Positions 8,926 through 18,036 are shown, numbered from the stretch's first letter. The stretch: 64,000 bases of DNA from Streptomyces sp. NBC_00224 (GCF_041435195.1 NZ_CP108106.1:5991501-6055500); one strand, 5' to 3'. Made by a program: numbers and translations. The notes: generated from the sequence alone by a model not told the origin.

Positions 8926-9924
8926 ATGAGTGCCGCAGAGACAACCACCGCCAAGGTGCCGCCGGCGCGGCGCGACCCACTACCGGGTGGGGGATCCGGG
9001 AAGCCCCCCAAGGGGCCGGGCAGAAAGCGCAGTGCGGGACAGGCGGCGGTGCCCTGGGCGCTGCTCGCCCCCTGCCTCCTGGCGCTCGCCCTCGTACTGG
9101 GCTATCCGCTGGTACGCCTGGTCACCCTGTCCTTCCAGAAGTTCGGCCAGCCGGAGCTGTGGGGTTTCAAGGACCCCGAGTCGGTCGGCTTCGACAACTT
9201 CACCAACGTCCTGAGCGACAGCGAGTTCTGGACCGTCGTCGTCCGTACGGTCCTGTTCGCCTTCACCGCGGTCGTGCTGACCATGGTGCTCGGCATGCTG
9301 ATCGCCCTGCTGCTCCAGCGGGTCTCCGGCTGGGTGAAGACCCTGGTCAACATCGCCCTGGTGGCGAGCTGGGGCATGCCGATCGTCGTCGCCATCACCA
9401 TCTTCAAGTGGATGTTCGACAGTGACTTCGGCGTACTGAACTGGCTGCTCAGCCAGTTGCCGGGGGTCGACATGATCGGCCACAACTGGTTCGCCAGCGG
9501 CACCCAGGGCCTCGCCGTCATCATGCTGCTCGTGGTCTGGGGCGCGGTGCCGTTCGTCGTCATCACGCTCAGCGCGGGCCTCACCCAGGTCCCCAAGGAG
9601 CTCGAAGAGGCCGCCCGGCTCGACGGCGCCGGCTCCTGGGGCGTCTTCCGGCACGTCACCATGCCGATCCTCAAGCCCATCGTCGTGATGCTGGCGACCC
9701 TCTCGGTCATCTGGGACATGGGCGTCTTCCCGCAGGTCTTCGTGATGCGCGGCAACCACCCCGAGCCCGAGTTCCAGCTCCTCACCACGTACTCGTACGA
9801 CAAGGCGTTCGTGGTCAACGACTACTCGCAGGGCTCCGCGATCGCGCTGCTCACCGTGCTTCTGCTGCTCGGTGTGATCGCCGTGTACATGCGCCAGATG
9901 CTGAAGATCGGGGACGTCGAGTGA
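8926..9924 (+). CDS. dasB: Chitobiose ABC transporter permease DasB
   Basis: The 332-residue inner-membrane permease (MalF type) has a hydrophilic basic N-terminus of about 45 residues and six membrane helices. The cytoplasmic EAA loop that contacts the ATPase is visible as ELEEAARLDGAGSW. TAGGAG lies about 8 bases before the ATG. It follows dasA behind the hairpin and its stop overlaps the possible GTG start of dasC. Confidence 0.92.
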   Translation: MSAAETTTAKVPPARRDPLPGGGSGKPPKGPGRKRSAGQAAVPWALLAPCLLALALVLGYPLVRLVTLSFQKFGQPELWGFKDPESVGFDNFTNVLSDSEFWTVVVRTVLFAFTAVVLTMVLGMLIALLLQRVSGWVKTLVNIALVASWGMPIVVAITIFKWMFDSDFGVLNWLLSQLPGVDMIGHNWFASGTQGLAVIMLLVVWGAVPFVVITLSAGLTQVPKELEEAARLDGAGSWGVFRHVTMPILKPIVVMLATLSVIWDMGVFPQVFVMRGNHPEPEFQLLTTYSYDKAFVVNDYSQGSAIALLTVLLLLGVIAVYMRQMLKIGDVE

Positions 9925-10808
9925 GCGTGGCGAACGGAAAAGAGGGCGTAGCGATGGCTACCTCGAACCCGGCGCTCGCGCGCCCCCGCAAGAAGAAGTC
10001 CAAGCTCGGCTGGAACCTGCTCGGCCTGCTGGTCTTCGCCACCGCGGGCTTCCCGGTCTACTGGATGCTCAACACGGCGCTCAAGCCCGCCAAGGACGCG
10101 ATCGACCCGAGCCCGCACTTCTTCCCCCGGTCCCTGACCCTGGAGAACTTCCGCCGGGCGCTGGACATCGGCGACTTCTGGGGTGCGATCGGCCGCTCGC
10201 TGATCGTCTCCGTCGTCGTCGTGGCGATCGGCATCGCGGTCGGCCTGCTCGCGGCGCTCGCCATCTCGCGGTTCGCCTTCCGCGGCCGCAAGATCGTGAT
10301 CGTCGGCATCCTGGCGGTCCAGATGGTCCCGCTGGTCGCGATGATCATTCCGGTCTTCCTGCTCCTCAACGACCTCGGCCAGTACGACAAGCTGGCCGGT
10401 CTGGTCCTCACCTACCTCACCTTCATCCTCCCCTTCACGGTCTGGACGCTGCGCGGCTTCATCGTCAACGTCCCCAAGGAGTTGGAGGAGGCGGCGATGG
10501 TCGACGGGTGCAGCCGCACCGGCGCCTTCATCCGCGTGGTCTTCCCGCTGCTGGCCCCGGGCATGGTGGCCACCTCGGTTTACGGCTTCATCCAGGCGTG
10601 GAACGAATACCTCTACGCGCTCATGCTGATGAGCCAGAACCACCAGACCGCCACCGTCTGGCTGTCCAACTTCACCACCCAGCACGGCACCGAGTTCGCC
10701 CCCATGATGGCCGGCTCCACCATGATGGCCGTCCCCATCGTGGCTCTGTTCCTCCTCGTCCAGCGCAAGATGGCCGCGGGTCTGACGGCCGGCGCAGTGA
10801 AGGGATGA
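9921..10808 (+). CDS. dasC: Chitobiose ABC transporter permease DasC
   Basis: A MalG-type permease with six membrane helices and the EAA motif ELEEAAMVDGCSRTGAF. Two starts are possible: GTG at 9921, which overlaps the dasB stop (GTGA), or ATG at 9954, which has AAAAGAGGG about 9 bases upstream and gives 284 aa. I list the longer form and regard both as plausible. Its stop overlaps the start of the downstream hexosaminidase (ATGA), so the last three genes are coupled. Confidence 0.9.
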   Translation: MSVANGKEGVAMATSNPALARPRKKKSKLGWNLLGLLVFATAGFPVYWMLNTALKPAKDAIDPSPHFFPRSLTLENFRRALDIGDFWGAIGRSLIVSVVVVAIGIAVGLLAALAISRFAFRGRKIVIVGILAVQMVPLVAMIIPVFLLLNDLGQYDKLAGLVLTYLTFILPFTVWTLRGFIVNVPKELEEAAMVDGCSRTGAFIRVVFPLLAPGMVATSVYGFIQAWNEYLYALMLMSQNHQTATVWLSNFTTQHGTEFAPMMAGSTMMAVPIVALFLLVQRKMAAGLTAGAVKG

Positions 10809-12334
10809 CGCCGCCCATGACGACGATCGCACGCAGCACAGACACACTCACGCGCGACGCCCTGACCGTCCTGCAGCCCGGTTTCGTCGGCACCACCGCC
10901 CCCGACTGGCTGCTGCGCCGGATCGGCGAAGGCCTCACCTCGGTGGGCCTGTTCGGCCGCAACATCGCCACGGCCGCCCAACTGGCCGCCCTGACCGCCC
11001 AGTTGCGGTCCGAGCGGGACGACGTCCTGGTGGCCATCGACGAGGAGGGCGGGGACGTCACCCGCCTGGAGGTCCGTACGGGCTCGTCGTTCCCCGGCAA
11101 CCTGGCGCTGGGCTCGGTGGACGACACGGACCTGACCCGCGCGGTGGCCCACGAGCTGGGCCGCCGCCTGGCGGCCTGCGGGGTCGACCTGAACTGGGCC
11201 CCGTCGGCGGACGTGAATTCGAATCCCGACAACCCGGTCATCGGAGTACGGTCCTTCGGCGCCGACCCGTACCTCGTGGCGCGGCACACCGCCGCGTACA
11301 TCGAGGGGCTGCAGTCCGCCGGAGTCGCCGCCTGTACCAAGCACTTCCCGGGCCACGGCGACACGGCGGTCGACTCGCACCACGCGCTCCCGCGCATCGA
11401 CGTGGACCTCGACACGCTCCACGCCCGTGAACTGGTGCCCTTCCGCGCCGCGATCGCCGCGGGCTCCAAGTCCGTCATGAGCGCGCACATCCTTCTCCCC
11501 GCGCTCGACCCGACCAGCCCGGCGACGCTGAGCCCGCGTGTCCTGACCGGACTGCTCCGCGAGGAACTCGGCTACGACGGGCTGATCGTCACCGACGCCG
11601 TGGAGATGCAGGCCATCGCCTCGACGTACGGGATCGAGCGCGGCTCGGTCCTCGCGATCGCGGCCGGGGCCGACGCGCTGTGCGTCGGCGGCGGCCTGGC
11701 GGACGAGGACACCGTGCTGCGGCTGCGGAACGCGCTGGTCGCGGCGGTACGGGCGGGTGAACTGCCCGAGTCGCGCCTCGCCGACGCGGCGGCCCGGGTA
11801 CGCGCCCTCGCGTCCTGGACCCGGCAGGCCAGGGGGAACGTGGCGGGGCCGGGTGCGGAGAAGCAGGAGGGGACCGCGCCCGGCACCGACATCGGCCTGG
11901 TGGCGGCGCGACGCGCCCTGCGGGTGACGGGGACCGTGGACCCCCTGTCGTCACCGCCCTACGTGGCGGCGTTCACCCCCGTCGCGAACATCGCGGTCGG
12001 GGACGAGACGCCGTGGGGGGTTGCGGCGGAGCTGGCGGCGCTGCTGCCGGGGACGACGACGGGGACGTACGGGCCGTCCGCGGACCCGGCGTCGGTGCTG
12101 GCCGCGGCTGGGGACCGCCGGATCGTCGCGGTGGTCCGCGACGAGCACCGCCACCCGTGGATGTCCTCGGCCCTGGACGCGCTGCTGTCGGCGCGCCCCG
12201 ACACGGCGGTGATCGAGATGGGGGTGCCGCAGGCTGTGGCGCGGGGTGCGGTGCATGTCGCCACGCATGGGGCGGCGAGGGTGTGCGGCCGTGCGGCAGC
12301 AGAACTCCTGTCCCCCACCCCACCCGCTTCCTGA
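10805..12334 (+). CDS. dasD: GH3 beta-N-acetylhexosaminidase (DasD-type)
   Basis: A 509-residue cytoplasmic glycoside hydrolase family 3 enzyme expected to split imported chitobiose into N-acetylglucosamine. It carries the NagZ-type block KHFPGHGDTAVDSHHALP (Lys179 to Pro196) with the Asp190/His192 general acid pair, and IVTDAVEM with the nucleophile Asp264. No signal peptide is present. The first ATG (10805) overlaps the dasC stop; a second ATG four codons on is also possible. S. griseus and S. coelicolor have a DasD enzyme in this position. The C-terminal 100 residues are a less conserved extra domain. Confidence 0.88.
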   Translation: MTPPMTTIARSTDTLTRDALTVLQPGFVGTTAPDWLLRRIGEGLTSVGLFGRNIATAAQLAALTAQLRSERDDVLVAIDEEGGDVTRLEVRTGSSFPGNLALGSVDDTDLTRAVAHELGRRLAACGVDLNWAPSADVNSNPDNPVIGVRSFGADPYLVARHTAAYIEGLQSAGVAACTKHFPGHGDTAVDSHHALPRIDVDLDTLHARELVPFRAAIAAGSKSVMSAHILLPALDPTSPATLSPRVLTGLLREELGYDGLIVTDAVEMQAIASTYGIERGSVLAIAAGADALCVGGGLADEDTVLRLRNALVAAVRAGELPESRLADAAARVRALASWTRQARGNVAGPGAEKQEGTAPGTDIGLVAARRALRVTGTVDPLSSPPYVAAFTPVANIAVGDETPWGVAAELAALLPGTTTGTYGPSADPASVLAAAGDRRIVAVVRDEHRHPWMSSALDALLSARPDTAVIEMGVPQAVARGAVHVATHGAARVCGRAAAELLSPTPPAS

Positions 12335-12374
12335 AGCCCTGGGCGGGCGGCCGGGTGGGGGTTGAGCGGTGTTG

Positions 12375-12665
12375 TTGCCGGGGGCTGCGCCCCCGCACCC
12401 CCGAACGGGGCTTCGCCCCGGGCCCCGTGTTTGTCTGCGGGTTCGGTGGGGGCTGGTCGCGCAGTTCCCCGCGCCCCTAAAGGGGCACGGCAAAATTCAG
12501 CCCCTCCGGCGTTGAGGAGTGGGGTGCCCTAAGGGGCGCGGGGAACTGCGCGACCAGCCACGGACAGCCCGCAGACGAACGAGGTCCGGGGCGCAGCCCC
12601 AGCGGGGGTACCGGGGGCGAAGCCCCCGTGAGCGGGGTCCGGGGGCGTAGCCCCCGGGAAACCCA
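12375..12665. repeat. Nested intergenic repeat cluster after dasD
   Basis: The 385-base gap between dasD and nagB holds no gene. It contains hairpin-forming GGGGCTGCGCCCC and GGGGCTTCGCCCC-type units on the left, the 28-bp element at 12451-12478, a short CTCCGGCGTTGAGGAG unit near 12504-12519, the inverted 28-bp element at 12532-12559, and mirror-image GGGGCGCAGCCCC and GGGGGCGAAGCCCCC units on the right. The whole is roughly symmetrical. It probably terminates transcription from both sides. Confidence 0.8.
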
Positions 12666-12719
12666 CCTCACCCCCCACCCACCCCCGGAGGGTTTAGGGA
12701 ACGGGCGGGGTGGGGTGCC

Positions 12720-13505
12720 CTACAAGCCCTGCCACGTCGGCTTGTTCGTGTATGTGTGGCGGAAATAGTGCGCGAGCTTCAGCTTCGACGCCGCCGCCTC
12801 ATCCACGACCACCGTCGCATGCGCATGCAACTGCAGCGCGGACGCGGGGACGACGGACGCCACCGGCCCCTCCACGGTCTGGGCGACCGCCTCCGCCTTG
12901 CCCTCGCCCGTCGCGAGCAGCACCAGATGCCGCGCTTCCAGGATCGTGCCGATCCCCTGCGTGATCACGTGGTGCGGCACCTGCTCGATGTCGTCGTCGA
13001 AGAAGCGCGCGTTGTCGACCCGCGTCTGCTCCGTCAGCGTCTTGATCCGGGTGCGGGACGCGAGCGACGAGCACGGCTCGTTGAAGCCGATGTGCCCGTC
13101 GGTGCCGATCCCCAGGATCTGGAGGTCCACACCTCCGGCCGAGGCCAGCGCCAGGTCGTACGCCTCGCACGCCGCCTGGACGTCCGCCGCCGACCCGTCC
13201 GGCCCGATGAACGAGTCCGCGCCGAGCCCGAGCGGCTCGACGACCTGGCGGATCACCGTCGCGCGGTAGGACTCGGGGTGCCCCACCGGCAGTCCGACGT
13301 ATTCGTCGAGCTGGCAGACCCGGGCCCGCGACACGTCCACCGCACCCGCCGCGACCTTGGCCGTCAGCGCGTCGTAGATGGGCAGCGGGGTCGAGCCGGT
13401 GGCCACGCCGAGAAGGGCGTCGGGCTTGCGGCGCCACAGTGCCGCGATGGACTCCGCGATGAGCTCGCCGCCCGCCTTGGCGTCCGGGACGATGACAACT
13501 TCCAC
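12720..13505 (-). CDS. nagB: Glucosamine-6-phosphate deaminase
   Basis: The 261-residue enzyme converts glucosamine-6-phosphate to fructose-6-phosphate and ammonia, feeding amino sugar carbon into glycolysis and lowering the DasR effector. Conserved residues are present: Asp67/Glu68 in LDEYVG, and Asp136, His138 and Glu143 in GIGTDGHIGFNEP. The GTG at 13505 gives the standard length; longer in-frame starts cross the operator. It is divergent from a SIS-domain isomerase gene, with a dre operator in between, and so belongs to the DasR regulon. Confidence 0.94.
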   Translation of the reverse strand: MEVVIVPDAKAGGELIAESIAALWRRKPDALLGVATGSTPLPIYDALTAKVAAGAVDVSRARVCQLDEYVGLPVGHPESYRATVIRQVVEPLGLGADSFIGPDGSAADVQAACEAYDLALASAGGVDLQILGIGTDGHIGFNEPCSSLASRTRIKTLTEQTRVDNARFFDDDIEQVPHHVITQGIGTILEARHLVLLATGEGKAEAVAQTVEGPVASVVPASALQLHAHATVVVDEAAASKLKLAHYFRHTYTNKPTWQGL

Positions 13506-13542
13506 GTGGGCCTGCCGATCTGGAGACGTAAAACTAACCAGG

Positions 13543-13558
13543 GTGGTATAGACCAATC
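13543..13558. promoter_or_regulatory. dre-type DasR operator for nagB
   Basis: GTGGTATAGACCAATC is a near-match to the dre palindrome (TGGTCTAGACCA core with one change). It lies 38 bases upstream of nagB and about 105 bases before the divergent SIS gene, so it could repress both. Confidence 0.82.
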
Positions 13559-13662
13559 TAGCAGAGCGGGCGGCCCTCCCGCTGGCGGTCGCGCCTTCTC
13601 CCATGGTCGACTGGAGGGGTTTCGGCAACGCGTACGGAGACCGCCATTTGGAGGCATTGCGC

Positions 13663-14733
13663 ATGTCGTCGACGCAGAGCGAGAGACACAGCGAGCAGCC
13701 CGGCCGGATCATGCGCGGCGAGATGGCGGAGCAGCCCGCCGTACTGCGGCGGATCCTCGCCGACGGCGCGCCCCGCATCCGCGAGGTCGCGGCCGCGATC
13801 GCGGCGCGCAGGCCCCGCTTCGTCCTGCTGACCGCACGCGGCACCTCCGACAACGCCGCTCTGTACGCGAAGTACCTGATGGAGATCCGGCTCGGGATGC
13901 CGTGCGGGCTCACCTCGATGTCGACGATCACCGCGTACGGCGCCCGGCCCGACCTCAGCGACGTACTCGTCATCACCGTCAGTCAGTCCGGCGGCTCGCC
14001 CGACCTCGTCGACTCCGCCCGGGCGGCGCGCGGCGCGGGCGCGATCACGCTGGCCGTCACCAACAACGCCGACTCGCCGCTCGCGGCCGTCTCCGAGCAC
14101 CACATCGACATCCTGGCCGGGCCGGAGAAGGCGCTGCCCGCGACCAAGACGTACACCGCCTCGCTGCTCGCCCTCTATCTCTTCGTCGAGGGCCTGCGCG
14201 GCGGCGACGTCTCGGCCGCCGAGGCGCTGCCCGAGCTCGCGGACCGGATCCTGGCCCGGCAGGACGAGGTGAGACAGCTGGCCTCCCGCTACCGGTTCGC
14301 CGAACGGATGGTCATCACCTCGCGGGGGTACGGCTATCCCACGGCCAAGGAAGCCGCCCTCAAGCTGATGGAGACGAGCTACATCCCCGCCCTCTCCTAC
14401 TCCGGCGCCGACCTGCTGCACGGCCCGCTGGCCATGGTCGACAACATCTCGCCGGTGATCGCGGTGGTCACCGACGGCCGCGGCGGCCAGGCGCTCCAGC
14501 CGGTGCTCGACCGGCTGCGCGGCCGGGGCGCCGACCTCTTCGTCGTCGGGCCCAAGCCGCAGGTGGACGCGGCCTCGGCGGGATTCGTCCTGCCGGTCGA
14601 GGGCGTCCCCGAGGAGCTCCAGCCGATCCTGGAGATCCTCCCGCTCCAACTCCTCGCGTACGAGGTGACCATCGCGCGCGGCCAGGACCCCGACGCGCCC
14701 CGCGCCCTGGCGAAGGTGACCGAGACGCACTGA
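13663..14733 (+). CDS. Double SIS-domain sugar isomerase (GlmS isomerase-like, no glutaminase domain)
   Basis: The 356-residue protein has two SIS phosphosugar-binding folds (about 45-170, with TARGTSDNAALYAKYL and SQSGGSPDLVDS, and 210-340). It resembles the isomerase half of glucosamine-6-phosphate synthase, but the N-terminal glutamine amidotransferase domain is missing. Such proteins act as deaminating or isomerising enzymes on amino-sugar phosphates. The ATG at 13663 follows GGAGG by 8 bases; the earlier in-frame ATG at 13603 is less likely. The position opposite nagB across a dre operator supports a role in amino-sugar metabolism. The exact reaction is not known from the sequence. Confidence 0.85.
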   Translation: MSSTQSERHSEQPGRIMRGEMAEQPAVLRRILADGAPRIREVAAAIAARRPRFVLLTARGTSDNAALYAKYLMEIRLGMPCGLTSMSTITAYGARPDLSDVLVITVSQSGGSPDLVDSARAARGAGAITLAVTNNADSPLAAVSEHHIDILAGPEKALPATKTYTASLLALYLFVEGLRGGDVSAAEALPELADRILARQDEVRQLASRYRFAERMVITSRGYGYPTAKEAALKLMETSYIPALSYSGADLLHGPLAMVDNISPVIAVVTDGRGGQALQPVLDRLRGRGADLFVVGPKPQVDAASAGFVLPVEGVPEELQPILEILPLQLLAYEVTIARGQDPDAPRALAKVTETH

Positions 14734-14762
14734 TCGGGGCAGCGGCCGGCCCCCGGTACCCC

Positions 14763-15515
14763 CTACGGCAGCGACCCGCCCGTCGCGTCCACCCACTGCC
14801 CCGTCACCCAGCGCCCGTCCTCGGAGGCCAGGAACGCCACCACGTCCGCGATGTCGGCGGGGGTGCCGACGCGGCCCAGTGCCGACATCGCCGCCGCGCC
14901 CGCCCACGCCTCGTCGCTCGCGCGCAGCCACTCCGCGTTGACGTCGGTGTCGACGATGCCCGGGGCCACAGAGTTCACCGTGATGCCCCGGCTGCCCACG
15001 ACCCTGGCCAGATCGCGGGTGAACACGTCAAGCGCGGCCTTGGTCATGGCGTACGCCATCAGGTCCGGCAGCAGCGCGGACCGCGAGGCGCCCGAGGAGA
15101 TGCTGACGATCCGGCCGCCGTCCCGCATCCGCTCCAGGCCGAACCGGGCCAGGAAGAACGGGGCCTTGGTGTTCACCGCGAACAGCCGCTCGTACTCCGC
15201 CTCCTCGATCTCCCCGAACGCGCGGGCCGTGCCGATGCCCGCGTTGTTGACCAGGATGTCCACCCCGTCGGCGTGCCGGTCGAAGGCCGCCCACAGCGCC
15301 TCGGCGTCGCCGGGGACGCCGAGTTCCTGGCCGAGGGCGAAGGCCGAGCCGCCGGCCGCCTCGATCGCGGCGACCGTCTCCTTGGCGGCCGCCTCGTTGC
15401 TGCCGTAGTGGACGGCGACCCGCGCCCCGTCCCGGCCGAGCCGCTCCGCGATGCCCCGGCCGATGCCCCGGCTGCCGCCCGTGACCAGCGCCGTCCTGCC
15501 CGTGAGTGCGCCCAT
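14763..15515 (-). CDS. SDR-family NAD(P)-dependent oxidoreductase
   Basis: A 250-residue classical short-chain dehydrogenase. It has the nucleotide-binding TGGSRGIG (12-19), NNAG (90-93), a catalytic Ser near 140 and the YxxxK pair Tyr155/Lys159. An Arg after the first glycines (GGSRG) hints at NADPH use. It is divergent from a TetR gene with palindromic sites between them, so the regulator probably controls it. The substrate is unknown. Confidence 0.88.
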   Translation of the reverse strand: MGALTGRTALVTGGSRGIGRGIAERLGRDGARVAVHYGSNEAAAKETVAAIEAAGGSAFALGQELGVPGDAEALWAAFDRHADGVDILVNNAGIGTARAFGEIEEAEYERLFAVNTKAPFFLARFGLERMRDGGRIVSISSGASRSALLPDLMAYAMTKAALDVFTRDLARVVGSRGITVNSVAPGIVDTDVNAEWLRASDEAWAGAAAMSALGRVGTPADIADVVAFLASEDGRWVTGQWVDATGGSLP

Positions 15516-15544
15516 TGCGTACGTCCTCCCCGTGAATACAATTC

Positions 15545-15597
15545 TGTAGCGGTCGCTACAAAAAGAGAACGTAGCACATTATTTAGCGGTCGTTATA
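15545..15597. promoter_or_regulatory. Paired TetR operators
   Basis: A near-perfect palindrome TGTAGCGGTCGCTACA (15545-15560) and a related copy TTTAGCGGTCGTTATA (15582-15597) share the core TAGCGGTCGYTA. They lie in the 92-base gap between the divergent SDR and TetR genes, with the second copy 10 bases before the TetR start. Confidence 0.78.
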
Positions 15598-15607
15598 GAA
15601 TTCGTCC

Positions 15608-16210
15608 ATGACCACCGGACAGCGCGGCCGCCCCCGCTCCTTCGACCGGACCCGTGCGCTCGAACAGGCCACCCTCGCCTTCTGGGAACACGGCTACGAG
15701 GCGACGTCCGTCGCCGACCTGACCCGGGCCATGGGGATCGGCGCGCCCAGCCTGTACGCGGCCTTCGGCGACAAGAAGGCCCTCTTCGACGAGGTCGTAC
15801 GGAGCTATGGGCAGACGTACGGGGCCTACATGGTCCGCGCGCTCGCCGAGGAGCCGACCGCGCGTGGGGCCATCGGGCGGATCCTGCGCGAGGCGGCGAC
15901 CGAGTTCACCCGCCCCGGTCGGCCGCACGGGTGTCTGGCCGTCAGCGCCGCCGTCAACTGCAGCACCCGCGAGGTCGAAGAGGGCCTGCGCGAGCGGCGC
16001 GAAGCCAACATCGCGGAGTTCGAGCGCCGGATCGCCGCCGATGTCGCGGCCGGGAAGCTGCCCTCGGGGACCGACGCCCGCGCGCTCGCCCGATACACCG
16101 CCGCCGTGTTCCAGGGCATGTCCGCGCAGGCCAGGGACGGGGTGGGCGAGGCGGATCTGAGGGCGGTCGCCGAGTGCGCCATGCGCGGCTGGCCGGGCGG
16201 AGAGCCCTAG
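15608..16210 (+). CDS. TetR/AcrR-family regulator
   Basis: A 200-residue TetR protein with an N-terminal helix-turn-helix (about 12-55; TSVADLTRAMGIGAPSLYAAFGDK is the recognition region) and a C-terminal ligand domain containing the Cys-rich GCLAVSAAVNCS stretch typical of the YxaF/LmrA-like branch. It is expected to repress the divergent SDR gene and itself through the two palindromes just upstream. Confidence 0.88.
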   Translation: MTTGQRGRPRSFDRTRALEQATLAFWEHGYEATSVADLTRAMGIGAPSLYAAFGDKKALFDEVVRSYGQTYGAYMVRALAEEPTARGAIGRILREAATEFTRPGRPHGCLAVSAAVNCSTREVEEGLRERREANIAEFERRIAADVAAGKLPSGTDARALARYTAAVFQGMSAQARDGVGEADLRAVAECAMRGWPGGEP

Positions 16211-16279
16211 CCCCGAAGCCCCGCTCGTGGCAGGCTCGGCACTGGCCGGAGCAGGGCCCGTAAACGGATGGACATGAGG

Positions 16280-16296
16280 AATGGTCTAGTCCACAA
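16280..16296. promoter_or_regulatory. Possible dre-like DasR site
   Basis: AATGGTCTAGTCCACA matches the dre consensus at about 13 of 16 positions, including the TGGTCTAG half. It lies in a 285-base gap about 200 bases upstream of the sensor kinase gene. The match is weaker than at dasA and nagB. Confidence 0.4.
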
Positions 16297-16495
16297 TGGC
16301 CCGAGCAGGCCTCCGGCCTCCCCGCACAGGAGGCCGGACCGAGGTACGCGGCGCTCTCTGCCCTGACAGCGCCGGGGACCTCCCGTAAGGCCGAGGGGCA
16401 CCGCACACCCGTCGGCCGGCAGTTCCGGGCTGCGGTGCCGGACGGGCCGAGGGTCCCGACCCGGCGCCGTAGCCCGCGCGGGTACCCTCGCTGAC

Positions 16496-17971
16496 GTGCC
16501 CTCCATGAACGATCTCGTACGTCAGCACACCGCTCTCAGTGAATCCGACCTGGAGTGGCTCCATCTGCTGGTCTCGGAGTGGCAGCTGCTCTCCGACCTC
16601 TCGTTCGCCGACCTCGTGCTGTGGGTGCCCACCCTGGACGGCAGCCGGTACGTCTCCGTCGCGCAGATGCGGCCCAACACCGGCCCCACCTCCTACCAGG
16701 ACGACATGGTCGGCCACCTCGTCCCGCGCGGCCGCCGCCCGCTGCTCGACGCCGCGCTCGACGAGGGCCGCATCGTGCGCGAGGGCGACCCGGAGTGGCG
16801 CGAGGAGGTGCCGGTGCGGGTCGAGTCCATCCCCGTGCGCAGGGAGGGCCGCGTCCTCGGCGTGATCGCGCGCAACACCAATCTGCTCACTGTGCGTACG
16901 CCCTCCCGGCTGGAGCTCACCTATCTCCAGTCCGCCTCCGACCTGGCGCAGATGATCGCCGCCGGGTCCTTCCCCTTCCCGGGGCAGCAGGTCGACATGG
17001 ACGCGTCGCCGCGCGCCGGCGACGGGCTGATCAGGCTGGACGCGGACGGCATCGTCCAGTACGCCTCGCCCAACGCCCTCTCCGCGTACCACCACCTGGG
17101 GCTCGCCTCCGACCTGGTCGGCCAGCACCTCGGTGAGCTCACCGCCCAACTCGCGCCCTCGCGCGGCCCGGTGGACGAGGCCATCGCCAAGCTGGCCAGT
17201 GGCTACGCCCCGCGCGAGACCGAGGTCGAGGGCAGCGGCGGGGTGATCCAGCTGCGGGCCATCCCGCTCAAGCCCAAGGGCACCCGCATCGGTTCGCTGG
17301 TCCTGCTGCGGGACGTCACCGAACTGCGCCGCCGCGAGCGCGAGTTGATCACCAAGGACGCCACCATCCGGGAGATCCACCACCGGGTGAAGAACAACCT
17401 CCAGACGGTCGCGGCCCTGCTGCGCCTGCAGGCCCGGCGGATCGACTCCGAGGAGGGGCGCGAGGCGCTGAACGAGGCGGTGCGGCGGGTCGGCTCGATC
17501 GCGATCGTGCACGAGACGCTCTCGCAGAACCTGGACGAGCGCGTCGAGTTCGACGAGATCGCGGACCGGGTGCTCGCGATGGTGGCGGAGATCTCCCCGG
17601 GCAAGGTCAGCTGCCGCCGTACGGGCCGGTTCGGCATCCTGGACGCCGAGGTCGCCACCCCGCTGGCGATGGTGCTGACCGAGGTGCTGCAGAACGCCCT
17701 CGAACACGCCTTCGTCCAGGGGGAGCAGGGCACGGTGGAGGTCTCGGCGGTGCGCGGCGGCACTCGCGACGACGCCCGGCTGCTGATCACCGTGCGCGAC
17801 GACGGCCGGGGGCTGCCCGAGGGGTTCGACCCGCAGAAGGCCGGGAACCTCGGCCTCCAGATCGTCCGCACCCTGGTCGAGGGCGAGCTGGGCGGCGCCT
17901 TCGACATGGTGGCGGCTCCGGAGCGGGGCACCCAGGTGATGCTCGACGTGCCGGTGCGGGCGGACAAGTAA
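16496..17971 (+). CDS. Sensor histidine kinase of the PdtaS type
   Basis: The 491-residue soluble kinase has an N-terminal GAF-like domain (about 20-155), a PAS domain (about 170-275), a HisKA_2 dimerisation domain with the phospho-acceptor His at 295 or 296 (IREIHHRVKNNLQTV), and an HATPase domain with the N box (NALEHAF) and G box (DDGRGLPEGF). There are no membrane helices, so it senses an internal signal. The architecture is that of PdtaS, whose M. tuberculosis gene (Rv3220c) lies next to whiB1 (Rv3219); here the next gene is the WhiB1-like wblE. No cognate response regulator gene is adjacent. No good ribosome site precedes GTG 16496 or ATG 16505. Confidence 0.9.
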   Translation: MPSMNDLVRQHTALSESDLEWLHLLVSEWQLLSDLSFADLVLWVPTLDGSRYVSVAQMRPNTGPTSYQDDMVGHLVPRGRRPLLDAALDEGRIVREGDPEWREEVPVRVESIPVRREGRVLGVIARNTNLLTVRTPSRLELTYLQSASDLAQMIAAGSFPFPGQQVDMDASPRAGDGLIRLDADGIVQYASPNALSAYHHLGLASDLVGQHLGELTAQLAPSRGPVDEAIAKLASGYAPRETEVEGSGGVIQLRAIPLKPKGTRIGSLVLLRDVTELRRRERELITKDATIREIHHRVKNNLQTVAALLRLQARRIDSEEGREALNEAVRRVGSIAIVHETLSQNLDERVEFDEIADRVLAMVAEISPGKVSCRRTGRFGILDAEVATPLAMVLTEVLQNALEHAFVQGEQGTVEVSAVRGGTRDDARLLITVRDDGRGLPEGFDPQKAGNLGLQIVRTLVEGELGGAFDMVAAPERGTQVMLDVPVRADK

Positions 17972-18004
17972 CCCGTACGCCTACAGAACAGGCACAAACA
18001 GCAG

Positions 18005-18036
18005 CGAGCCCCGGACCGTTCACGGTCCGGGGCTCG
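18005..18036. terminator. Bidirectional terminator between kinase and wblE
   Basis: A 15-bp perfect inverted repeat (18005-18019 against 18022-18036) with almost no loop lies between the convergent kinase and wblE genes. Confidence 0.82.

Noticed and set aside
12756..15611. 951-residue open frame on the plus strand
   Set aside because: It runs antisense to nagB and the SDR gene and in the wrong frame of the SIS gene; typical GC shadow.
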